A stretch of DNA of 64,000 bases from Paenibacillus lignilyticus (GTDB lineage: Bacteria; Bacillota; Bacilli; Paenibacillales; Paenibacillaceae). This document shows, piece by piece, positions 18,404-26,474 of the stretch. The position numbers and the translations under genes are program-made. The stretch spans positions 62,001 through 126,000 of the forward strand of contig NZ_JAGKSP010000006.1 in assembly GCF_017942085.1 (NCBI RefSeq). Direction: 5' to 3'. The notes under the pieces are model-generated. The model did no database searches, was not told the origin of the DNA, and worked only from the letters and a program-made list of their open reading frames with translations. The first letter of the stretch is position 1; each line of letters begins with the position of its first letter.

Positions 18404-18436
18404 TAGACAGACATTGTAATAGGATTTAACTATACT
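18404..18436 (+). promoter_or_regulatory. Candidate Spo0A-controlled spoIIG promoter with long spacer
   Basis: A -35-like TAGACA at 18404 and a -10 TATACT at 18431 are separated by 21 bases. The B. subtilis spoIIG promoter is also a sigma-A promoter with an over-long spacer (22 bp) that Spo0A activates. An inverted 0A-box-like ATCGACA at 18370-18376 (one mismatch to TTCGACA) lies upstream. No conventional 17-bp promoter was seen. Confidence 0.45.
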
Positions 18437-18505
18437 AGACACAAGCCGCAAATCCTCGCTAAGCTTTTACGAGGGAAACGGCGACCAGGGAAGTGCGGCA
18501 GGAAG

Positions 18506-19510
18506 GTGAATGCACTGGATGCAGTTTATCTCGACGTATTATTCATGGTCAACCTGCTCATAGACGGCTCGAATTTGCTGCTGACAGCTTGGGTGCGAAG
18601 TATACGTGCAAAGTGGTGGCGAGTTCTCCTCGCCGCAGGTGTTGGTAGCTTGTATGCCGTAATGATTGTGTTTCCGCCGTTGTCGTTCATGTTTACGATC
18701 GTCATCAAGATTGCGCTGTCTATCATCATGCTGCTCATAGCGTTCGGATTTGGAAGCGTTCAATATTTCGCTCGTCATGTAGGTGCGTTTTACGGCGTCA
18801 ACTTTGCCGCCGCCGGTGCAGTAATTGGAGCCCATTACTTGTTCATGAACAGCTCCAATAAGCTTTGGCATACCGTCGCCACTGTAAATGGGAAATTATA
18901 TTTCATGCTGAAGCCATCGATGCTCTTTGTCTTCAGTCTTATTGGCGTCGGCTATTATATCTACCGATCGGTGATGACACAGCGGAAAGAACGTGATTTG
19001 GTCACCAATCATCTCGCGGAGGTGAAGGTTCGAATCGAGGATAGGGAGCATAGCTGCACAGGGCTGATTGACACGGGAAATCAGCTGTACGAACCATTGA
19101 CCCGAACGCCGGTCATGGTTATGGAAGCTGCCGTTTGGCAGGATGTGCTGCCTGCTTCATGGATTGCCCAAATTCGGGAATCGCAGGTCGATAAGCTCTT
19201 AGCGAGCATGACGGATGATACGCCCTTCATTTGGCGAGACCGGCTAAGACTAGTGCCATATCGTGGAGTAAATCGCGGCGCGCAGTTCATGCTGGCGATA
19301 AAACCGGATCTTGTCATCATCCATCGCGATGGTGAAGTCTATGAATCCAAGAAAGTGCTCATTGGTTTAGACGCCGGTAAACTCGTCGCTGACGGCACCT
19401 ACCAGGCGATCATCCATCCGTCACTTCTTCAAAATCGAAGTGTCACGATCGATACAATACACAGTTCTTCGGGAAGGGATGGAACAGCATGCTCGTCAAA
19501 TGGAAATTGA
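18506..19510 (+). CDS. spoIIGA: Sporulation sigma-E factor processing peptidase
   Basis: Membrane-embedded aspartic-type protease that removes the pro-sequence of sigma-E in the mother cell when activated by SpoIIR. About 334 residues: an N-terminal domain with five hydrophobic helices (about 1-150), then a cytoplasmic protease domain with the active-site motif DTGNQ (Asp189 with GTG start). The start is uncertain. GTG 18506 has its purine-rich GGAAGG immediately adjacent, whereas the in-frame CTG 18515 sits about 6 bases after GGAAGGTG; there is no in-frame ATG nearby. The 3' end overlaps sigE by 22 bases, giving tight coupling of protease and substrate. Confidence 0.93.
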   Translation: MNALDAVYLDVLFMVNLLIDGSNLLLTAWVRSIRAKWWRVLLAAGVGSLYAVMIVFPPLSFMFTIVIKIALSIIMLLIAFGFGSVQYFARHVGAFYGVNFAAAGAVIGAHYLFMNSSNKLWHTVATVNGKLYFMLKPSMLFVFSLIGVGYYIYRSVMTQRKERDLVTNHLAEVKVRIEDREHSCTGLIDTGNQLYEPLTRTPVMVMEAAVWQDVLPASWIAQIRESQVDKLLASMTDDTPFIWRDRLRLVPYRGVNRGAQFMLAIKPDLVIIHRDGEVYESKKVLIGLDAGKLVADGTYQAIIHPSLLQNRSVTIDTIHSSSGRDGTACSSNGN

Positions 19511-20211
19511 TCCTGCAGTTATATTATTATCGCGTTTTGTTTTTATTCGGATTAAAGAGCGAGGAAATTTATTATATCGGCGGGAGCGAAGCGCTGCCAC
19601 CCCCGCTCACACGTGAAGAAGAGGAATATTTGCTCGAAAAGCTGCCATCCGGGGACTCTGCGATCCGTGCAATGCTGATCGAGCGCAATCTTCGTTTAGT
19701 CGTGTACATTGCCAGAAAGTTTGAGAATACGGGCATTCATATTGAGGATTTGGTGTCCATCGGCGCAATCGGGCTCATTAAAGCGGTCAACACGTTTGAT
19801 CCAGAGAAGAAAATCAAGCTCGCTACGTACGCATCTCGTTGTATCGAGAATGAAATATTAATGTATTTGCGCCGCAACAGCAAGACGCGGACAGAAGTAT
19901 CGTTTGACGAACCGCTCAATATCGACTGGGATGGCAATGAGCTGCTCCTATCCGATGTGCTTGGAACAGAGAACGATACGATCTACCGTAATATTGAAGA
20001 GCAGGTAGACCGGAAGCTGCTTCACAAAGCGCTGGATAAGCTGACCGAACGCGAAAGGATTATTATGGAGCTGCGTTTTGGCCTTGCGGATGGGGAAGAG
20101 AAAACGCAGAAGGATGTCGCCGATTTACTCGGTATTTCGCAGTCCTATATCTCAAGGCTGGAGAAACGGATCATTAAACGGCTGCGCAAAGAGTTTAATA
20201 AAATGGTCTAA
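19489..20211 (+). CDS. sigE: RNA polymerase sporulation sigma factor sigma-E
   Basis: Early mother-cell sigma factor, made as an inactive precursor. The 240-residue protein has a hydrophobic pro-sequence (about residues 1-29) ending around [17 protein letters not shown], the region processed by SpoIIGA, then region 2 ([21 protein letters not shown]) and region 4 with a helix-turn-helix ([19 protein letters not shown]). ATG 19489 lies inside the end of spoIIGA with GGGAAGGGA at 19471. In B. subtilis sigG follows at once; here a terminator and about 6.2 kb of transport genes intervene. Confidence 0.97.
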   Translation: MLVKWKLILQLYYYRVLFLFGLKSEEIYYIGGSEALPPPLTREEEEYLLEKLPSGDSAIRAMLIERNLRLVVYIARKFENTGIHIEDLVSIGAIGLIKAVNTFDPEKKIKLATYASRCIENEILMYLRRNSKTRTEVSFDEPLNIDWDGNELLLSDVLGTENDTIYRNIEEQVDRKLLHKALDKLTERERIIMELRFGLADGEEKTQKDVADLLGISQSYISRLEKRIIKRLRKEFNKMV

Positions 20212-20225
20212 TTGGTGAACAAAGC

Positions 20226-20264
20226 GGCCGCAATCCCCGTAGCAGCGGGGATTGCGGCCTTTTT
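20226..20264 (+). terminator. Rho-independent terminator after sigE
   Basis: GGCCGCAATCCCCG pairs with CGGGGATTGCGGCC around TAGCAG, followed by five T. It prevents read-through from spoIIG into the metNIQ operon. Confidence 0.93.
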
Positions 20265-20288
20265 GCGCCAAACTAGAAACTCATTCCA

Positions 20289-20318
20289 GTGACAAGGAAG
20301 GCAAAAATTGTTTATAAT
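20289..20318 (+). promoter_or_regulatory. Sigma-A promoter for metNIQ
   Basis: GTGACA at 20289 and TATAAT at 20313, with an 18-base spacer. The implied leader is only about 85 bases, which is too short for a SAM (S-box) or methionine T-box element, and none of their motifs was seen. Confidence 0.6.
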
Positions 20319-20412
20319 GCAATTTGTTCTTCAAGCTTGGCATCAGTTTGATAACGATGCAACAGGGTATTCTAGCGATAACGGCAACAATGGATGGCAG
20401 GAGGTTTTACAG

Positions 20413-21417
20413 CTGATTGAGCTCTTGGACATAAGCAAGTCATACCGTACAGGCAAGACGAAAGTGGACGCAATCACAAATATTAATCTTAGTATAAATA
20501 AAGGCGAGATATTCGGCATCATCGGTCATTCCGGAGCAGGTAAGAGCACATTGCTGCGCTGCGTGAATCTACTGGAGCGCCCTACTTCAGGGTCCGTGAA
20601 AGTTGGAAATGTAGAGTTAACGAAGCTCTCTACTACGCAATTGCAGCAGGAGCGTCGCCGGATCGGGATGATTTTTCAGCATTTTAATTTGCTCACTATG
20701 GCGACGGTTCGCGATAATATAGCTTTCCCGCTGGAATTGGCTAAGCAATCAAGGTCAGCGATCAAGCAGAGAGTGGACGAGCTATTGAAGCTGGTAGGTT
20801 TGGAGCAGCATGCAGATAAATATCCGGCCCAACTCTCCGGCGGGCAGAAGCAGCGTGTGGGTATTGCCAGAGCGCTTGCCAACAATCCGGATGTCCTTCT
20901 CTGTGACGAAGCGACTTCGGCGCTGGATCCGCAGACGACGAATGCGATTCTATCACTTCTGCTGGATATTAATGAGAAGCTCGGCATTACGATTCTTCTG
21001 ATTACGCATGAGATGCATGTCATTCGTTCGATTTGCGATCGTGTTGCTGTCATAGACGGAGGAGAAATCGTAGAGATGGGCGATGTGCTGGATGTTTTCC
21101 TCAAACCCCAGCATGCCATCACGATGGATTTTGTCAGCCAAATTGCGGATTCCTTCGATCCGCGCGAGCTGATCGGTACGCGCAGCGGCCGTCTCGTGAA
21201 GATGAACTATGTCGGCGAAGTCACGTATGAGCCGCTATTGTTTAATGCAGTTAAATCCACTACGGTGGAATTTACGATTTTGCAAGGGACCGTTTCACGG
21301 ATGAAGAACACACCGTACGGCCAGCTTGTGATCGAATTTATCGGCAATGACCGTGAGATTGACGAAGTGCTCGCGAGTCTGCGCGGTAAAGGGCTTGAAG
21401 TAGGTGAGCTGAAATGA
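20413..21417 (+). CDS. metN: Methionine ABC transporter ATP-binding protein
   Basis: Cytoplasmic ATPase of the MetNIQ D/L-methionine importer. Walker A is GHSGAGKST, the signature is LSGGQKQR, Walker B is VLLCDEATSALD, and the C-terminal NIL domain (about the last 75 residues) is the regulatory methionine-sensing domain. The frame is open from 20308. The only strong ribosome site, AGGAGGT at 20399-20405, points to CTG 20413 as start, which gives the family-typical N-terminus MIELLDISKSY and 334 residues. A CTG start is rare, and upstream ATGs lack ribosome sites. The stop overlaps metI (ATGA). Confidence 0.93.
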   Translation: MIELLDISKSYRTGKTKVDAITNINLSINKGEIFGIIGHSGAGKSTLLRCVNLLERPTSGSVKVGNVELTKLSTTQLQQERRRIGMIFQHFNLLTMATVRDNIAFPLELAKQSRSAIKQRVDELLKLVGLEQHADKYPAQLSGGQKQRVGIARALANNPDVLLCDEATSALDPQTTNAILSLLLDINEKLGITILLITHEMHVIRSICDRVAVIDGGEIVEMGDVLDVFLKPQHAITMDFVSQIADSFDPRELIGTRSGRLVKMNYVGEVTYEPLLFNAVKSTTVEFTILQGTVSRMKNTPYGQLVIEFIGNDREIDEVLASLRGKGLEVGELK

Positions 21418-22097
21418 ATGTCTTGAAATCGAATAAGATCGATTGGCATCAGGTCCGCTGGGAGGAAGTTTGGAAAGCGACGAAGGATACGTTAACCATG
21501 CTTGGGGCGTCCTTACTGTTTACCATCATTCTTGGCTTGATTCTGGGGGTAGTGTTATTTCTGACGTCCAGACGGCAGCTGCTGGAACAACGCTTGGTTT
21601 ACGCGGCACTGTCACTCGTTGTGAATATCCTTCGCTCCGTCCCTTTCGTTATCCTTATGATCATGATCATGCCGCTTACGAAAGCGATAACCGGTACAAC
21701 GCTCGGCGTGCAGGGATCGATCCCGCCACTCGTCATTGCGGCTGCGCCATTCTTCGCCAGACTAGTGGAGACTTCGCTGCGCGAGGTTGACCGAGGCGTT
21801 ATCGAAGCTGCGCAGTCGATGGGGGCATCGCGTATGGACATTGTTAGGCGTGTGCTGCTGCTTGAGGCTAGGCCGGGTTTACTGGCGGCTATTACAATAA
21901 CGGCTGTCACACTCGTTTCCTATACAGCGATGTCAGGTGTAATCGGAGGCGGCGGTCTAGGTGACCTGGCACTGCGATACGGGTATCAGCGATTCCAGAC
22001 CAGCGTCATGATTGTTACAGTCGCATGTCTTATTATTTTGGTTCAAATCCTGCAGATGGCCGGTGATTATCTGGTGCGCCGATTTAGCCGGAAGTAA
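21414..22097 (+). CDS. metI: Methionine ABC transporter permease
   Basis: Integral membrane subunit of the MetNIQ importer. The 227-residue protein has five hydrophobic helices and the EAA loop (EAAQSMGASRMDIVRRVLL, about residues 127-145) that docks MetN. ATG 21414 overlaps the metN stop in ATGA, so the two are translationally coupled. metQ follows after 43 bp. Confidence 0.95.
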   Translation: MNVLKSNKIDWHQVRWEEVWKATKDTLTMLGASLLFTIILGLILGVVLFLTSRRQLLEQRLVYAALSLVVNILRSVPFVILMIMIMPLTKAITGTTLGVQGSIPPLVIAAAPFFARLVETSLREVDRGVIEAAQSMGASRMDIVRRVLLLEARPGLLAAITITAVTLVSYTAMSGVIGGGGLGDLALRYGYQRFQTSVMIVTVACLIILVQILQMAGDYLVRRFSRK

Positions 22098-22140
22098 GGT
22101 GAACAGCATAGAAAGCTTTATACAGATGGAGGAATGAAGA

Positions 22141-22998
22141 ATGAAAAAGGTAAGTTTTGCTCTATTGCTTCTGGTGCTCGTCGTGGCGTTGTCCGCTTGC
22201 GGAGCGAAAAATAACGAAGCAAACAATTCGAACGCAGGCAATACGGCTGCAAATAATGGCAATAACGCTCCTCAAGAAGTAACGCTGAAGGTTGGCGCTA
22301 CTCCTGTACCGCATGCTGAAATTCTCGAATTTATTAAGCCTGCCCTGAAAGAAAAAGGCATCAACCTAGAGGTTGTCGAGTTCAATGACTACGTACAGCC
22401 GAACACGCAATTGTACGAGAAGCAATTGGATGCCAACTTCTTCCAACATACGCCATACCTGGACCAATTCAATAAAGATAAAGGCTATGATCTGGTTAAC
22501 GTAGCCGGTGTCCACATTGAGCCGTTCGGCGCTTATTCGAAGAAAGTGAAAAGCGTGGATGAACTGAAAGACGGCGCCAAGGTCGTGATTCCAAATGATC
22601 CGTCCAATGGCGGCCGTGCCCTGGCTTTGCTTGCAGCGAACAATGTCATTAAGCTGAAAGACGGCGTAGGCGTGGCAGGTACGGTTCATGATATTACGGA
22701 GAACCCGAAAAACCTGGAAATCACAGAAGTTGAAGCCGCAACGCTTCCGCGCGTTCTGGATGAAGTGGATCTGGCTCTCATCAACACGAACTATGCACTG
22801 GAAGCAGGTCTCGTTCCAACGAAGGATGCTCTCTTCATCGAAGGCAACGACTCGCCTTATGTGAATATTGTGGTTGCTCGTCCGGATAACAAAGATTCCG
22901 ATGCGATCAAAGCATTAACCGAAGCGCTGCACTCCGCAGACGTGAAGAAATTCATCGAAGACAAATACGAAGGCGCGATTATTCCGGCTTTTGAATAA
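22141..22998 (+). CDS. metQ: Methionine-binding lipoprotein
   Basis: Extracytoplasmic binding lipoprotein of the methionine importer (NlpA family). The 285-residue precursor has a type II signal peptide with lipobox LSAC (lipidated Cys20), followed by an Asn/Ala-rich tether (about 24-45) and the NlpA domain with VGATPVPHAEIL, DANFFQHTPYLD and IPNDPSNGGRAL. ATG 22141 follows GGAGGAA at about 22128. It is the last gene before a terminator. Confidence 0.95.
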   Translation: MKKVSFALLLLVLVVALSACGAKNNEANNSNAGNTAANNGNNAPQEVTLKVGATPVPHAEILEFIKPALKEKGINLEVVEFNDYVQPNTQLYEKQLDANFFQHTPYLDQFNKDKGYDLVNVAGVHIEPFGAYSKKVKSVDELKDGAKVVIPNDPSNGGRALALLAANNVIKLKDGVGVAGTVHDITENPKNLEITEVEAATLPRVLDEVDLALINTNYALEAGLVPTKDALFIEGNDSPYVNIVVARPDNKDSDAIKALTEALHSADVKKFIEDKYEGAIIPAFE

Positions 22999-23015
22999 AT
23001 CGCAAGTAATCAATC

Positions 23016-23066
23016 AAAGCACGGTCTCTCCCTCGCCAAATGGGGGCAGACAGTGCTTTTTATTTT
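23016..23066 (+). terminator. Terminator after metQ
   Basis: AAAGCAC and GTCT on the left pair with AGAC and GTGCTTT on the right, with CCC/GGG pairs toward the loop and one mismatch, then a T-rich tail. Confidence 0.8.
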
Positions 23067-23082
23067 ACCGAAAACAAGACAC

Positions 23083-23111
23083 TTGACACGGAAGTGTACT
23101 ACGGGTATAGT
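23083..23111 (+). promoter_or_regulatory. Sigma-A promoter of the GntR-ABC operon
   Basis: A perfect TTGACA at 23083 and TATAGT at 23106 are separated by 17 bases. It is overlapped by an inverted-repeat operator, so the promoter is strong but probably repressed. Confidence 0.85.
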
Positions 23112-23115
23112 ACAC
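23094..23115 (+). promoter_or_regulatory. Operator 1: inverted repeat over the -10 region
   Basis: GTGTACTA-N6-TAGTACAC is a perfect 8-bp inverted repeat spanning the spacer and -10 element. YtrA-type GntR repressors bind such palindromes in their own promoters, so this is the likely autoregulatory site of the downstream regulator. Confidence 0.75.
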
Positions 23116-23134
23116 GTATAAGGTGTATGAACTA

Positions 23135-23152
23135 AGTAGTACACACACTACT
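23135..23152 (+). promoter_or_regulatory. Operator 2: second inverted repeat downstream of the start site
   Basis: AGTAGT-N6-ACTACT. Its left part includes TAGTACAC (23137-23144), identical to the right half of operator 1 and 29 bases (close to three helical turns) further on. It could bind a second dimer on the same DNA face. Confidence 0.55.
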
Positions 23153-23170
23153 AAGACGGAGTTGGAGCTT

Positions 23171-23587
23171 ATGCAAGCTGGCGAAGGCAGCGCGGAATTG
23201 AAGTTCAATAGCCGCGACCCTGTCTACCTCCAGGTAGTCAGGCACTTTAAGGAAGAGATCGCAACGGGGCGATTGGAGAAAGGACAGGTCATCCCGTCGC
23301 GCCGAGAAATAGCAGGTAAGCTGAAAATCAATCCGAATACTGCGCAGAAGGCTTACAAAGAAATGGAGGAACAGGGATTGATCGTTACGGAGGGGAATTC
23401 CCCAAGCCGCATTACAACGGACGAACAGATATTAAGCTTAATACGAAGCGAGCTCATTACAGATGCGGTCGATGCATTTGTGCAATCTATAGCTAAGATT
23501 CAAGTTCCTGTCGAGGAGCTGCTCGCCATCGTCAAGAGCAAAGTAGAAACAAACTATTCGCAAGCAGCAAAGGAGGAGCAGGCATGA
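23171..23587 (+). CDS. GntR-family (YtrA-type) transcriptional regulator
   Basis: Short GntR regulator with a winged-helix DNA-binding domain (about residues 15-80, with EEIATGRLEKGQVIPSRREI and NPNTAQKAYKEMEEQGLI) and a short C-terminal dimerisation helix, lacking a large effector domain, as in the YtrA subfamily. The start is ATG 23171 (138 residues) with GGAG at 23158; an upstream in-frame GTG at 23123 lies between the operators. The stop overlaps the ATPase start in ATGA. YtrA-type repressors usually control the ABC transporter encoded with them and respond to cell-envelope stress; the signal here is unknown. Confidence 0.88.
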   Translation: MQAGEGSAELKFNSRDPVYLQVVRHFKEEIATGRLEKGQVIPSRREIAGKLKINPNTAQKAYKEMEEQGLIVTEGNSPSRITTDEQILSLIRSELITDAVDAFVQSIAKIQVPVEELLAIVKSKVETNYSQAAKEEQA

Positions 23588-24273
23588 TTGAGTTTAAATC
23601 GGTCCGCAAGAAATACGGCCGCAGAAAAGTGCTTCAAGATGTATCGTTTACGGCGAAGAAAGGAAATATTACGTGCTTGATCGGCATTAACGGGGTAGGC
23701 AAATCAACCGTGCTTAAAGCCATTATGGGCCTTACGCCTATTGATGGGGGCAGCATCCAAGTTGACGGAATGCCGGTAGGCAAACATATTTACGAGCATG
23801 TCGCTTATGTTCCGGACAATATTACAATGCCTCCCAATATGACCGTCGGGGCAAGCATGCAGTTCATGAAAGATTTCTACGCCAGCTGGAACGAGGCGCG
23901 CGCAGAGGAATTGCTGGTCTTCTTCAAGCTGAAGCGGTCAGACCGGATTTCCGAGCTTTCCAAAGGAAATACGGCCAAGCTGAACCTGCTGCACGGACTT
24001 TCGCTGGATGTGGAATACGTGCTCATGGACGAACCATTCTCGGGCATCGATGCGTTCAGCAGGGAGCAGATCGCAGGCGTGTTTACGAGCAAGCTGGTGG
24101 AAGACAGAGGCGTTATCATTACGACGCATGAAATTAACGATATCGAGCATTTAATCGACGAGGTCGTGCTGCTTGACAACGGTTTCGTGATGAGACAATT
24201 CAATTGCGAAGATATGCGCATGCAGGAAGGCAAATCGGTAATGGACGTAATGAGAGAGGTGTACAACGGATGA
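23584..24273 (+). CDS. ABC exporter ATP-binding protein (YtrB/YhcG-like)
   Basis: A 229-residue cytoplasmic ATPase. Walker A is GINGVGKST (about 35-43) and Walker B is VLMDEPFSGID, followed by an H-loop in ITTHEINDIEHL. The signature motif is degenerate (LSKGNTAKLNL instead of LSGGQ), a pattern seen in YtrB/YhcG-type ATPases next to GntR regulators. It overlaps the regulator upstream and the permease downstream, so all three are coupled. The substrate is unknown; related systems protect against peptide antibiotics. Confidence 0.9.
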   Translation: MIEFKSVRKKYGRRKVLQDVSFTAKKGNITCLIGINGVGKSTVLKAIMGLTPIDGGSIQVDGMPVGKHIYEHVAYVPDNITMPPNMTVGASMQFMKDFYASWNEARAEELLVFFKLKRSDRISELSKGNTAKLNLLHGLSLDVEYVLMDEPFSGIDAFSREQIAGVFTSKLVEDRGVIITTHEINDIEHLIDEVVLLDNGFVMRQFNCEDMRMQEGKSVMDVMREVYNG

Positions 24274-25112
24274 ATCGTTTTTTGAAGCTGCTTCATATGG
24301 AAGTTTCTCGTTTCTGGAAGCTGTATGTCACATTGTTTGTGATGACGCTGTTCATGCAAGGCGGCGGCATTCTGTACGAGAGCAATAAATACATGCAGGT
24401 CGTAAAAGATAAAATGGGGCCGACCACGTCAACGTTCGCAAAGTTTGCAGCCGAAAACGGCGTAGTGACTTTTTCCGATATGATGAGCAGAGCCAACTTA
24501 TTCATACTTGCCCCGATCGCGCTTTGCATCGGCGGAATAGCGCTTTACGTGTTTCTGATTTGGTATAGGGAATGGATGGGCAAGAACATGTTTATTTATC
24601 GGTTGCTGATGCTGCCAACGGAAAGACGACATTTGTATTTGGCCAAGCTAAGCGCTATTCTGCTGTTCGTTTTCGGCTTAGTGGCTTTCCAACTGCTCAT
24701 TCTGCCGCTGGAATCCGCATTGTTTACGTCGGTCATTGACCAAGAATTGAGAGGGGGCGCCGAAACGTTGACATCGATCATCCAAAATCACTCGTTTCTG
24801 CAAATTCTCGTTCCCCGTACCTTTACGGAATTTGTTTTGTACTATGGCAGCGGTGCTTTGTTCGTCATCATTCTGTTCACGGCGATCCTGCTGGAACGCA
24901 GCTACAGGTTGAAAGGTATCGCAGCCGGCGTAATCTACATCGGCGCTGCATGTCTGCTAATGATTGCGCCGATGCTCATCATGAATCGCGATATGAACGA
25001 TTATTTATATCCGAACGAAATTTTTATTATCGAGTTCGCAATCGCCGTATTGATCGGCGCCATGTCCCTTGCAATCAGCTTCTTCTTAATGAATAAGAAG
25101 ATATCGGTATAG
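24270..25112 (+). CDS. ABC-2-type membrane permease
   Basis: Likely start ATG 24270 (280 residues), overlapping the ATPase stop and preceded by AGAGAGGTG at 24253; an earlier in-frame start at 24204 would lie deep in the ATPase gene. Six hydrophobic segments are visible: about residues 15-32, one at 70-100, one at 125-145, and a C-terminal set at 190-275. There is no clear family motif beyond a polytopic ABC-2 pattern. It is the membrane partner of the preceding ATPase by gene order. Confidence 0.8.
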   Translation: MNRFLKLLHMEVSRFWKLYVTLFVMTLFMQGGGILYESNKYMQVVKDKMGPTTSTFAKFAAENGVVTFSDMMSRANLFILAPIALCIGGIALYVFLIWYREWMGKNMFIYRLLMLPTERRHLYLAKLSAILLFVFGLVAFQLLILPLESALFTSVIDQELRGGAETLTSIIQNHSFLQILVPRTFTEFVLYYGSGALFVIILFTAILLERSYRLKGIAAGVIYIGAACLLMIAPMLIMNRDMNDYLYPNEIFIIEFAIAVLIGAMSLAISFFLMNKKISV

Positions 25113-25127
25113 GAGGTTTACTGCACA

Positions 25128-26318
25128 ATGAAACGCTATTGGTTTTCCATCCTGCTAGTCATCTTTATTATTGCGAGCATTGGCACTTATTACGTGGCTG
25201 CAGCCACGCGGAGCTACCCGGACTTCAAACTGCTGACCGTTTCAGGTGACGACAATGAGGCGAAATCTCTTGTTCTGGAAGGCACGACAAAAGGATACGG
25301 TCCGCTGGTCGTAAGTTCGAAGGGGAGCACGTATCATCAAGAAGAGTCCTATTTCGAGCAGTTTTCGATCGCCAAACGGTATAGCTACAATCAGGAAATG
25401 GTTCAACTGTTTAAAGAGCATCATGGCTTTATGCGCGCAAAAAGAAGTTCGAACTCGTTCTACCAGGATGAGAAGACGCTCGCCTATGTTTCCTTTAATA
25501 GCGGTTACGTAGATCGGAATTCTAAGTTCAACGTTTCTACGCTCGATTTGAAAACAAACGACGAACGAAGCTTCGTTGCAGCCGTGCCTAACCATGAGCA
25601 ATACAACTGGGCTTACGTGATGGACGTACAACAGGAAGGCCAGAAGCTATACGTCTTCACTATCAATTATAGAAAGACCAAAGGTAACGAACAGAGCTTC
25701 GGAGACCAGGAGATTCATAAGTATACGGTGGATTTAACCGCGAAGAGCACTGCCAAAGATGAGATCCTTTTCGCTGATAAGAAGCTGGATAATGGTCAAT
25801 TCGTAAGATATACGCTGGAAAATTCAACGCCGTATAACGTTCCTAACGATCTGCTCGTGTTTAGACAGCAGACGGAGAAACACGTGAAAGACAAAGACGG
25901 AAACGATGTTACGCAAAGCACGAAGTCGGAGCTGTTCACGCTGAATTGGAAGACCGGAGAAACGACGGCTGTGCCTGCAATCGTTCCATCCATTTCCGAC
26001 TATTGGGTAAACGCAACTGCGGATTCGATTATTCTGATCTTTAAGAAAGAGAAATCGGCCCTTGTGAAGCATTATGATCTGAAGACGCGCGAAATCAAGG
26101 AATTCGAAATCCCTGCCCAGACGGTATCAAGTTCGATGATCAATGGCGACCGGCTGTATCTGATGTCCAAGGAAGCCAATGCAATCGATGTTGTCATTGC
26201 CGACTTAAAGCAAAGCAAAGCCGTCTATACCGGCAAAATCGACATTAACGAGCAAGGCGAGAAGCGTACCGCGCTTCTTAAAGACCTGAACATTTACTCG
26301 CTGTATGTGACGAAATAA
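25128..26318 (+). CDS. Membrane-anchored extracytoplasmic protein of the GntR-ABC operon, unknown function
   Basis: I do not recognise this 396-residue protein. It has one N-terminal hydrophobic segment (residues 5-26, ending YYVAAA), either a signal peptide or an anchor, followed by about 370 hydrophilic residues. Recurring YVFTINYRKT and LYVFT-like beta strands suggest a beta-rich, possibly propeller-like exterior domain; that is an inference. ATG 25128 follows AGGAGGTT at 25111, 15 bp after the permease, so it is the last gene of the operon. It may be the sensory or accessory subunit of the transporter. Confidence 0.75.
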   Translation: MKRYWFSILLVIFIIASIGTYYVAAATRSYPDFKLLTVSGDDNEAKSLVLEGTTKGYGPLVVSSKGSTYHQEESYFEQFSIAKRYSYNQEMVQLFKEHHGFMRAKRSSNSFYQDEKTLAYVSFNSGYVDRNSKFNVSTLDLKTNDERSFVAAVPNHEQYNWAYVMDVQQEGQKLYVFTINYRKTKGNEQSFGDQEIHKYTVDLTAKSTAKDEILFADKKLDNGQFVRYTLENSTPYNVPNDLLVFRQQTEKHVKDKDGNDVTQSTKSELFTLNWKTGETTAVPAIVPSISDYWVNATADSIILIFKKEKSALVKHYDLKTREIKEFEIPAQTVSSSMINGDRLYLMSKEANAIDVVIADLKQSKAVYTGKIDINEQGEKRTALLKDLNIYSLYVTK

Positions 26319-26328
26319 AAGGAATGCT

Positions 26329-26366
26329 CAAGCCTCCGGAATCATCCGGGGGCTTGTTTGCGTTTA
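26329..26366 (+). terminator. Terminator after the GntR-ABC operon
   Basis: CAAGCCTCCGG pairs with CCGGGGGCTTG (one T-G) around AATCAT, followed by TTTGCGTTT. It isolates the ABC operon from sigG. Confidence 0.85.
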
Positions 26367-26429
26367 CATTGCAGGTCAGCTCTGAGAATGACTTTCTTCT
26401 TGCGCGAGGGGGGAATAAATTGGGGGGGC

Positions 26430-26467
26430 AAGGAGATACTGAACATTAATGTTTCTCCTTGGGAGGT
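26430..26467 (+). promoter_or_regulatory. Leader hairpin overlapping the sigG ribosome binding site
   Basis: AAGGAGA (26430-26436) pairs with TCTCCTT (26454-26460), with AACATTAATGTT self-complementary inside. The next bases GGGAGGT (26461-26467) are the sigG ribosome site. The same TCTCC could instead pair with GGGAGG, so the two folds exclude each other. In B. subtilis sigG translation is also limited by structure just upstream of its start. Confidence 0.6.
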
Positions 26468-26474
26468 AATCACG

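Noticed and set aside
20265..20412. SAM riboswitch before metN
   Set aside because: The space is too short and no S-box motifs are present.
26386..26419. Sigma-F/G-type promoter for sigG (GAATG and GGGGAATAAA)
   Set aside because: The 19-base spacing and weak -35 do not fit the consensus well enough to list.
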